Source: SLFT01 sp964493075
GTDB taxonomy: Bacteria; Hydrogenedentota; Hydrogenedentia; Hydrogenedentales; CAITNO01
Direction of reading: 5' to 3'
Assembly (NCBI GenBank): GCA_964493075.1
Contig: CAZBNU010000222.1
Span: 1-6,806, forward strand
Length of the DNA: 6,806 bases
Positions 1 through 5,654 of this stretch are shown piece after piece. Under the pieces are notes generated by a model. That model was not told where the DNA came from, did no database searches, and was given only the letters and a program-made list of their open reading frames with translations. The position numbers were made by a program, and so were the translations under genes. The first letter of the stretch is position 1; each line of letters starts with the position of its first letter.

Positions 1-2949
1 ATGATTCCCTTCATGTTGATGTTCGGCGGCTATGGCGTCAAGACCATTATCGAACCGCTCCTCGCGAAGCAGTGGCGGAAGGGATTGGGACTCGCCGCGG
101 TGTTCCTTGTCCTGTTTGCGCTGGCCCATATTGAGATCATTCCCTTTGAACCCGACCTGGCGCGTTGGCATGATGAACGCCGCCAGGCATGGACTGCTAC
201 CGACCGACTGGAAGCGGGCGTGGCGGATGTGCAGCGCTGGTTGGACCGCCACCCGGAGGACCCCTATGGCCACTACAACCAGGGCGTGATGCTTTTTGAT
301 CTGGGCAGGTATGAGGAAGCCTTGGACAGGTTCAATAAAGCGCTCACTCTCAAGCCAGACTACGACGTGGTACATTACAATAGGGCACTGGCGCTCTTTG
401 AATTGGGACGGTATGACGACTCGGCACAGGCCTTTCAAAACCGGTTACAGGTTGCCCCGAAAGATGCGGAGGCCTGTTACGGGTTAAGCCGTGCGCTGGC
501 GCAAACATCGGGCGTTGAAAAACAGCGGGAAGCACTGGAAAAAGCGCTTGCTTTGAACCCAGACTATGCGGAAGCACTGGTGGACCTCGCAGTTACTTAT
601 AAGGAAAGGGAAAATGCAGAAAAAGCCCGATCACTCCTTCAACATTCCCTGGAAAAGAACCCGGAACATGTCATGACCCGGTTCAACCTGGGGTTGCTGC
701 TGGCAGAACAGGGACATTACGCGCAGGGACTTGAGCATCTCGAAGCCGCTCTGGAAGGCGAGCCCGATGATCCAGAAATTCACTACAACACGGGTCTTGC
801 CTTGTTGCAACTGGAACGCTACCAAGAGGCAGTAGACCACTTCGAAACCACCCTTAAACTTGCTCCCGGTTACCGGGAGGTTTACTCGAATCTGGGATTG
901 TGTCTTGCGCGGCTTGGACAACAGAAAGCCTCTGAAGAAACCTTCCAAAAAGCCTTTGAACTGTTGCCGGACTCTGTGGACACTTTTTACAACTACGGGT
1001 GCGCCCTGGAGGCCGCCGGAGAGTTTGAATCTGCCCGCGAGAATTTCCAGCAGGCCTTGCAACGCAAACCGGACAATGGCAAGGTGCATTTTGAATTGGG
1101 ATTGTTGGATTTGCGCGACAACCGTCTGGAGGGGGCGCTGCACCATTTTATGGCGGCAACAGACAGGCTGCCGGGCTATCCGGAAAGCCATTACAACATG
1201 GGGCTTGTAAAGCAATTGCAGGGAGATGAAGACGAAGCGCTTCGCCATTTCCAGAAAACACTCGCATTAGACCCAGACCATTACGCCGCCAACCGCAGCG
1301 CTGGCCCCATCCTGCGCGCTCGTGGCGATACAGAAGCCGCGCTGGTTTGTCTTCGCGCCGCCATTGCAATAAACCCCGATGACAGTAAGACCCACTATGA
1401 ACTGGGGGTGGCGTTGTATGACGCTGGCGTCTATGAACAGGCCATTACCCACCTTGAGGAATCGTTGCGTCTTGATCCGGACAACATCAAAACCCACAAC
1501 AACCTGGCCCTTGCCCTGCATGCAGCCGACCAGCCGGAAGCGGCACTTGGACATTTTGTAATTTACCTGGATGCCAATCCCGCTGACGAGACGGCACGTT
1601 ACAGTTATGCCCTTGCATTGATAGACGCTGGGGACTATCAACAGGCGGCGGAACTTCTTGAAACGCTCCTGGCGCAAACGCCGGACAAGGCCATGCTGCA
1701 CTATGATTACGGGCGTGCGCTTGCCGGGCTGAAGCGCTACGAAGAAGCGGCTGCGGCAAACCAACGCGCCCTGTCGCTACAACCTGATTTTGTCAAGGCC
1801 ATGAACAACATGGGGTTCATGCTGACCCTGGCAGGTCAGATCGAAGAAGCACAGACATGGCTGCAACAAGCACTGCAACTCGAACCGGAAAATCAGGACA
1901 CCTTGTTCAACATGGGCTACGCGCATGTTGCTGCGAAACGGACGGAAGCGGCAGAAGAAAAATTCCGTGCTGTGCTGAATCAGAATGCCGATCATGCCCG
2001 TGCGAACCTCAACCTCGGGCTTATTCTGGAAGCGCAGGGCAAAAAGGAAGATGCCATTCTCCACTTCCGACGGGCCATCGAAAACGAGCCCAATCTAGCG
2101 CTGGCACATCACAACCTCGCAGGGCTGTTGCGCAAACAAGAAAAAAATGAGGAGGCATTGCAACACTACACCATCGCCCTGCAGGCAGACCCGGAGAATC
2201 CCAATACACCCAAAAACTGCGGCTTCCTGCTGACAGACATGGGGCGTATGGAAGAGGCGCAGGCTATGTTTGAAGCCGCGCTGGAACTGGCACCGGAAGA
2301 TGCTGACGCCCATGTAGGCTTGGGCGATGTATTGACGGCACAGGGCGTTTTGGACGAGGCGCAGACCCATTACGAAACCGCATTGCGCCTGAAACCCGGT
2401 TATGGCATTGCCCTGAAACAATATGGATTCCTGCTGATGCGCCAAGGGAAGACGGCAGCCGCGCTGGAGCGTTTTGAGCAGGCCGTTGAAATCATGCCTG
2501 ACGATGCCGGTATTCACTGTGGTTACGCGGACGCGCTCTTCGCAAAAGGGGAAACCGAAAAAGCCGAACAACAATACCAGCGCGCTATCGAACTGTACCC
2601 CGAGTTTGCGCTGGCATGGAACAATTACGGCGACCTGCTTACCCGAACCGGACGCACCGCAGACGCCATTGATGCGTACAACCGCGCCCTGGCGCTGGAA
2701 CCTGCAAATGCCAACATCCTGTTGAATTTGGGCCGGCTATACGGACGGGAAAAGCGTATCGAAGACGCCATAGAATCTCTGGAGGCGGCACTGCGCCTGG
2801 AACCGGACAACCTGCGCGTGCGCGCCCTGCTGGGTGATATGTTCATGGAAAAGGGCGATGCCCAGGCGGCATTACGCGCCTACCAACGGGTGCTACTCGA
2901 GCGTCCGGACTGGCAGGAAATCCGGGATAAAGCAGCCGCCATTCGTTAA
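1..2949 (+). CDS. Giant TPR-repeat membrane protein, probably 5'-truncated (C-terminal part of a TPR-tailed membrane glycosyltransferase?)
   Basis: The frame is open from the first base to a TAA at 2947-2949 (982 codons). Residues 2-17 and about 29-47 are hydrophobic and flank a basic loop (K23, R26, K27). By the positive-inside rule the loop is cytoplasmic and the rest is exported. Residues 87-970 are 26 back-to-back TPR units of exactly 34 residues, with no insertions. The near-terminal Pro of each unit is kept in 25 of 26 (repeat 17 has Ala). The usual Gly/Ala and Leu helix-packing positions are visible throughout. A 12-residue tail follows. TPRs are protein- or peptide-binding superhelices, so a scaffold role is likely. 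The ATG at base 1 is doubtful as a start: no upstream sequence is visible, and the first 50 residues look like the final helices of a GT39/ArnT-like mannosyltransferase, a family that often carries C-terminal TPRs. The TPR call is near certain; the glycosyltransferase idea is inference. Confidence 0.9.
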   Translation: MIPFMLMFGGYGVKTIIEPLLAKQWRKGLGLAAVFLVLFALAHIEIIPFEPDLARWHDERRQAWTATDRLEAGVADVQRWLDRHPEDPYGHYNQGVMLFDLGRYEEALDRFNKALTLKPDYDVVHYNRALALFELGRYDDSAQAFQNRLQVAPKDAEACYGLSRALAQTSGVEKQREALEKALALNPDYAEALVDLAVTYKERENAEKARSLLQHSLEKNPEHVMTRFNLGLLLAEQGHYAQGLEHLEAALEGEPDDPEIHYNTGLALLQLERYQEAVDHFETTLKLAPGYREVYSNLGLCLARLGQQKASEETFQKAFELLPDSVDTFYNYGCALEAAGEFESARENFQQALQRKPDNGKVHFELGLLDLRDNRLEGALHHFMAATDRLPGYPESHYNMGLVKQLQGDEDEALRHFQKTLALDPDHYAANRSAGPILRARGDTEAALVCLRAAIAINPDDSKTHYELGVALYDAGVYEQAITHLEESLRLDPDNIKTHNNLALALHAADQPEAALGHFVIYLDANPADETARYSYALALIDAGDYQQAAELLETLLAQTPDKAMLHYDYGRALAGLKRYEEAAAANQRALSLQPDFVKAMNNMGFMLTLAGQIEEAQTWLQQALQLEPENQDTLFNMGYAHVAAKRTEAAEEKFRAVLNQNADHARANLNLGLILEAQGKKEDAILHFRRAIENEPNLALAHHNLAGLLRKQEKNEEALQHYTIALQADPENPNTPKNCGFLLTDMGRMEEAQAMFEAALELAPEDADAHVGLGDVLTAQGVLDEAQTHYETALRLKPGYGIALKQYGFLLMRQGKTAAALERFEQAVEIMPDDAGIHCGYADALFAKGETEKAEQQYQRAIELYPEFALAWNNYGDLLTRTGRTADAIDAYNRALALEPANANILLNLGRLYGREKRIEDAIESLEAALRLEPDNLRVRALLGDMFMEKGDAQAALRAYQRVLLERPDWQEIRDKAAAIR
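259..2910 (+). repeat. 26 in-phase TPR units (102 bp each)
   Basis: These bases encode residues 87-970, which divide into 26 consecutive 34-residue units: 87-120, 121-154 and so on to 937-970. The units are alike at the protein level and diverged at the DNA level, so this is an old repeat array, not a recent DNA amplification. Fifteen of the 26 units carry Asn in column 7 (as in the HYN-x-G pattern), and 11 carry His in column 5. At roughly 7-8 TPRs per superhelical turn, known for the family, the array would make more than three turns. Confidence 0.9.
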
Positions 2950-2989
2950 ACGCATGAAGATTTGTAAGAAAAGATCGTTTTAATCTTGT

Positions 2990-3021
2990 GGTGCGGGTTT
3001 TAGGCCTACACCTCAATTTTT
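2990..3021 (+). terminator. Weak rho-independent terminator candidate after the TPR gene
   Basis: GGTG (2990-2993) pairs with CACC (3009-3012). After one C/A mismatch the stem continues with G-U, G-C and G-C pairs (2995-2997 with 3005-3007), closing a 7-nt loop. TTTTT follows at 3017-3021, four bases after the stem. The site lies about 40 bp beyond the TPR stop codon, where a terminator is expected. The stem is short and interrupted, so this is only a candidate. Confidence 0.35.
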
Positions 3022-3031
3022 ACCCATCTGT

Positions 3032-3061
3032 TTGCAATTGCTTACGTGAATTCTGGATAAT
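3032..3061 (+). promoter_or_regulatory. Sigma70-like promoter candidate for the porin gene
   Basis: TTGCAA (3032-3037) matches 4 of 6 bases of the -35 consensus. GATAAT (3056-3061) matches 5 of 6 of the -10 consensus, with an 18-bp spacer. Transcription would start near 3067-3069, giving a leader of about 190 nt before the ATG at 3262. This is the best match I found by eye in the gap. Promoter consensus in the likely phylum is poorly known, so confidence is modest. Confidence 0.4.
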
Positions 3062-3081
3062 ACGCACGCTCTAGGCGCGTA
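3061..3081 (+). other. Small inverted repeat at the predicted transcription start
   Basis: TACGC (3061-3065) pairs with GCGTA (3077-3081). Two further pairs (3068-3069 with 3075-3076) follow after a 2-nt bulge. It straddles the predicted start site, so it could be an operator or the first leader hairpin. It is short enough to be chance. Confidence 0.25.
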
Positions 3082-3086
3082 TATGG

Positions 3087-3110
3087 GCAGGCATGTATCT
3101 TTATGCCTGC
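3087..3110 (+). other. Perfect 8-bp leader hairpin upstream of the porin gene
   Basis: GCAGGCAT (3087-3094) is the exact reverse complement of ATGCCTGC (3103-3110), with an 8-nt loop between them. No T-tract follows, so it does not look like a terminator. If the promoter at 3032-3061 is right, it sits about 20 nt into the leader, where 5' hairpins often affect mRNA stability or regulation. It could also be an operator. Confidence 0.45.
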
Positions 3111-3261
3111 ATGGAGAGGAGATAAAATTCAGTTTTTGCTGTCCACTCTGCGTCAAGAAAGGAGGAATGCACTACCTAGCGATGCGCGATGGCATATACT
3201 GTGATGGCGATACCATTTGTTCCTTAATTATGAATAATCGAACCAGGGAGAGATTTTTACC

Positions 3262-4578
3262 ATGCGTATTAAGTTTTTTGTATTTTTAGCCCTTGCAGGG
3301 CTGTGCTGTCTGCCGGTCATGGCAGAACTGCAAAACGTGGAAGTTGGCGGCAGCGTTCGTATCCGCGGCAACTATTACGACCTTGATTCACTTGGCGACA
3401 TGAGCTTTGTGGAACAGCGCACACGCTTGGGCGTGAAGTCTGATTTCACCGATAACGTCTCCACAATGATTGAATTTGACTACTACAATTACTGGGGCGA
3501 AGATTTTCGTTCCCTGTACCTGACGGGCGCGGATTTTCGTGGTGGCGGCGGCAATGATGTTGACCTGTACCAGGGCTACATCAATGTTGCCAACATGTGG
3601 GGCACTCCGTTGCACCTGCGCGTAGGCCGTCAGGAATTCAACCTGGGCAACGCCTTCTTCATCGGCCTGGGTGATGAATCCGCCTTCTTCACCGGAACCT
3701 CCTATGACGCCGTTCTGCTGTCCTACATCACAGAAACATTTATGATTCATGCCTGTGCTGCAAAAACAGTAGAACAAATGGGTAACTTCTTAAGCAACGA
3801 TGCCGACTTGTTTGGCCTGTATGCCACCTGCCTTGCCGTTGAAGATGTAGTCTTCGACGCTTACTGGCTGTTTGTGCGTGACGACGTCGCCCTTGTTGGC
3901 TCCAAGAACAACGTCCATACCCTTGGCCTGCGCGGCGCTGGCGCCATCGGCGCGTTTGATTTTGAACTTGAAGCGGCCTACCAGTTCGGCGGCGGCGAGG
4001 ATATGCCTCCTCGCGCCGATGTTGACTATGACGAATTCGGTGTGAATGCGGAATTGGGCTATACCTTTGACGTGGCATGGCAGCCCCGCGTATTCGCCCG
4101 CTTCGCCTATCTTGGCGGCGGCGACCCGGATGACAGTTTCTGGAACAACGATGTGGATATGCCCTTCAATCGTCTCGGCTCCAACATCAAGTACAGTGAA
4201 TTCCTGGACAACGATCCCACATCCAACCTGAAGGCCACCCTGTCCAACGTGCTGTTCTACAGCTTGGGTGTGCAGGCCAATCCGACCGAATGCCTGTCTC
4301 TGAAACTGGTGGGCGCTTACTTTGATGTGGACGAAGAAGCCCGCCGCGGCTGGTGGTTCTGGCGCAACGACGCCGACTCAACGCTGGGCTGGGAAGTCGG
4401 GCTGTATGCCGACTACAACTACAGTGAAGACCTGGTCTTCCGCGCTGGTTATGCGCACTTCTTCGGCGATGATGGCCTGGAAGGCAATGCAATCATCGGC
4501 AACGGCCTTGCAGTCTGGAACGGCGATGAAGACGACGACTACGATTACCTGTTTATTGAAACGGAACTCTGCTTCTAG
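3262..4578 (+). CDS. Outer-membrane beta-barrel porin, alginate-export-like
   Basis: The product is 438 residues. Residues 1-21 form a signal peptide: MRIK, then a hydrophobic core, with a V-M-A signal peptidase I site before E22. The mature 417 residues alternate polar and hydrophobic positions as in transmembrane beta strands and end in Phe438, the usual recognition residue for outer-membrane barrel assembly. Segments resemble alginate-export/AlgE-type porins: an early EQRTRLGVKSDFTDN stretch (51-65), DLYQGYINV (101-109), LRVGRQEFNLG (119-129) and an FNRL...YSEFLD stretch (302-316). Such barrels move anionic polysaccharides or sugars across the outer membrane; the substrate here is not shown by the sequence. 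Acidic loops (287-301 and 421-428) could bind cations. The start is set by the signal peptide and GGAG 11 nt upstream. It is monocistronic, with its own leader and terminator. A different carbohydrate-porin family remains possible. Confidence 0.8.
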   Translation: MRIKFFVFLALAGLCCLPVMAELQNVEVGGSVRIRGNYYDLDSLGDMSFVEQRTRLGVKSDFTDNVSTMIEFDYYNYWGEDFRSLYLTGADFRGGGGNDVDLYQGYINVANMWGTPLHLRVGRQEFNLGNAFFIGLGDESAFFTGTSYDAVLLSYITETFMIHACAAKTVEQMGNFLSNDADLFGLYATCLAVEDVVFDAYWLFVRDDVALVGSKNNVHTLGLRGAGAIGAFDFELEAAYQFGGGEDMPPRADVDYDEFGVNAELGYTFDVAWQPRVFARFAYLGGGDPDDSFWNNDVDMPFNRLGSNIKYSEFLDNDPTSNLKATLSNVLFYSLGVQANPTECLSLKLVGAYFDVDEEARRGWWFWRNDADSTLGWEVGLYADYNYSEDLVFRAGYAHFFGDDGLEGNAIIGNGLAVWNGDEDDDYDYLFIETELCF

Positions 4579-4600
4579 GCGGTTCTGTTGACAAATTCTG

Positions 4601-4644
4601 AACGCCCGCTGCTTTGTTATGAAGTGGCGGGCGTTACTGTTTTT
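4601..4644 (+). terminator. Strong rho-independent terminator of the porin gene, overlapping the convergent gene's 3' end
   Basis: AACGCCCGC (4601-4609) pairs perfectly with GCGGGCGTT (4627-4635). In RNA the stem extends inward through C-G, U-A and G-U pairs (4610-4616 with 4620-4626) to a UUA loop, about 16 bp in all. TTTTT follows at 4640-4644. The inner wobble pairs exist only in the plus-strand transcript; on the minus strand they become A-C mismatches and no good T-run follows. It therefore mainly ends porin transcription. The 3' arm includes two bases of the opposing gene's stop codon (4634-4636), and the T-tract lies inside that gene's last codons. Confidence 0.85.
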
Positions 4645-5596
4645 CAATTACCATATCACCCATATAACGTACATACTTGAAAGAATAATCTGTTTCCTTT
4701 GATGAAGTACAATTGAACACGCAAACGGCAAATTCCAAAGTGAAAGCGTCCTCCGTTGACAAGGGCGTCGCGTCAGGCGGCACAGACCGGTCGTTGGGTG
4801 TGGTCATGGCCTTTTTGCCGAAAGGGTTGGCGACCATCAGTCCATAGTCGCGGGTATGAAACCAGCAGGGGCGAAAATTGTCTGGGCTGCTCATCAGCAT
4901 GATTCCGACGTACTGCCCATCAACAACGCCAGAGTAGGCGCACCAATCCGCCTGCTTGCCCCAGGTGCCATCTTCGTTAATACCGCCTGCACTGTTGTGA
5001 ATTGTTCCGGAACCATGCTTGACGGTGAGCGGCGTTGCCATGCGCACACCCAATCCCATCTCTTCCTGATCGCCAAAGGCAATGCCTGCTTCTGCGGCGC
5101 GGAACTGTGACCGGGCGGTAATCCAGCGTTCTTCCGCTGTGGCGGTTATGGTGTATTCGCAGATTTCCTCGCAAAGTATTTTCGGGGTATTGCCTGTAGT
5201 TTCATAGGCATTCACCACCGTGAATTTCCCCGTTGTGCCGTTTTCCGGCGCATGTTCAAACCGCACATGCCGCACCCGCGCCTTATTGCGCCAGAAATCT
5301 TCGCCGCCGATGTCGCCGAATGCCAGCCAGATTCCCGGATGAAAGGTGGCATGGTCATCATTATTTTTGTCGACTTCGGGGTCCGGCGGATTTGTGCGCG
5401 TCACCTGTATGCCGTTCGGCGCTTTCACATCATAGAAATAGGGTCGCAGGATTTCGTCATCCTCATAAACATACACGGCGAAGGGCTGCCCATCCGCGAA
5501 AATCTGAATCTGGCCGGTTTCCTGCTGAAATGTAATCTCTGCTTCAGAGGCTGTCACACATGACAGCATCAGAACCATCGCTATAACTAACTTCAT
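4634..5596 (-). CDS. Exported PmoA-like (DUF6807 family) protein
   Basis: The product is 320 residues. Residues 1-19 form a signal peptide ending in S-E-A before E20, so the protein is predicted to be exported. Family landmarks appear in order: RPYFYDVKAP with G62 (51-62), DDHATFHPG (80-88, where the family usually has a DH-x-HH-x-G type motif), FW (101-102), WGKQADWCAYSG (212-223) and HTRDYGLMVANPFG (247-260). The family is named after a methane-oxygenase-linked annotation, but homologues occur mostly in saccharide breakdown loci and the biochemical role is not established. No methane-monooxygenase subunit is implied. The mature chain has six Cys (142, 146, 219, 244, 292, 296), an even number that would allow disulfides in the periplasm. 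A start at 5725 is also open but would bury the signal peptide behind 43 residues and overlap the upstream gene. The gene lies 58 bp downstream of the oxidoreductase, probably in the same operon. Confidence 0.82.
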   Translation of the reverse strand: MKLVIAMVLMLSCVTASEAEITFQQETGQIQIFADGQPFAVYVYEDDEILRPYFYDVKAPNGIQVTRTNPPDPEVDKNNDDHATFHPGIWLAFGDIGGEDFWRNKARVRHVRFEHAPENGTTGKFTVVNAYETTGNTPKILCEEICEYTITATAEERWITARSQFRAAEAGIAFGDQEEMGLGVRMATPLTVKHGSGTIHNSAGGINEDGTWGKQADWCAYSGVVDGQYVGIMLMSSPDNFRPCWFHTRDYGLMVANPFGKKAMTTPNDRSVPPDATPLSTEDAFTLEFAVCVFNCTSSKETDYSFKYVRYMGDMVIEKQ

Positions 5597-5604
5597 TAAA
5601 CTAA

Positions 5605-5611
5605 CCTTTCC
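5605..5611 (-). promoter_or_regulatory. Ribosome binding site fixing the start of the PmoA-like gene
   Basis: On the minus strand GGAAAGG lies 8 nt before the ATG at 5594-5596. Together with the signal peptide that begins exactly there, it selects this start over the upstream in-frame ATG codons at 5675-5677 and 5723-5725. Confidence 0.7.
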
Positions 5612-5616
5612 AAGTA

Positions 5617-5652
5617 TAGTCGGACCTGTCAGACCCGTCGCACATGTCGGAC
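5617..5652 (-). repeat. Four tandem 9-bp units with GTCNGAC core
   Basis: Read on the minus strand, 5652 down to 5617 divides exactly into GTCCGACAT, GTGCGACGG, GTCTGACAG and GTCCGACTA. The core GTCNGAC is an interrupted palindrome, kept exactly in units 1, 3 and 4 and with one change in unit 2. The two-base spacers vary. The array begins two bases after the oxidoreductase stop codon and ends five bases before the ribosome binding site of the next gene, so it fills most of the 58-bp gap. It could be a protein-binding array, an mRNA structure element, or one copy of a dispersed short-repeat family. No function can be read from the sequence. Confidence 0.8.
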
Positions 5653-5654
5653 TT

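Larger units (their letters stand above)
2950..3261. other. 312-bp intergenic region/porin leader, no convincing gene
   Basis: This gap holds the weak terminator, the promoter candidate and the two inverted repeats listed separately. It also holds a strong Shine-Dalgarno-like AGGAGG at 3160-3165 that serves no well-spaced start codon: the ATG at 3167 is only 1 nt away and the next in-frame ATG, at 3182, is 16 nt away. I could not match the stretch to a known riboswitch class. The porin's own ribosome site is GGAG at 3247-3250, 11 nt before its ATG. Confidence 0.6.

Noticed and set aside
631..1248. Long minus-strand ORF (205 codons) antisense to the TPR gene
   Set aside because: It is a mirror of biased codon use in the repetitive TPR gene, and its product has no recognisable domain. 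The other antisense ORFs in 1267-2574 are rejected for the same reason.
2957..2987. AAGATT/AATCTT inverted repeat after the TPR gene as a terminator
   Set aside because: The stem is six AT-rich pairs around a 19-nt loop with no T-tract after it. The 2990-3021 candidate fits better.
3083..3289. Small plus-strand ORF of 68 codons with several Cys in the porin leader
   Set aside because: It has no ribosome site before its ATG, overlaps the porin start by 28 bp in another frame and resembles no known family. The AGGAGG inside it is badly spaced for its internal ATG codons. A leader peptide is not excluded but is unsupported.
4588..4593. Perfect TTGACA -35 box on the plus strand
   Set aside because: It lies between convergent genes, just before the terminator hairpin, and has no good -10 box at the right distance or gene to serve.
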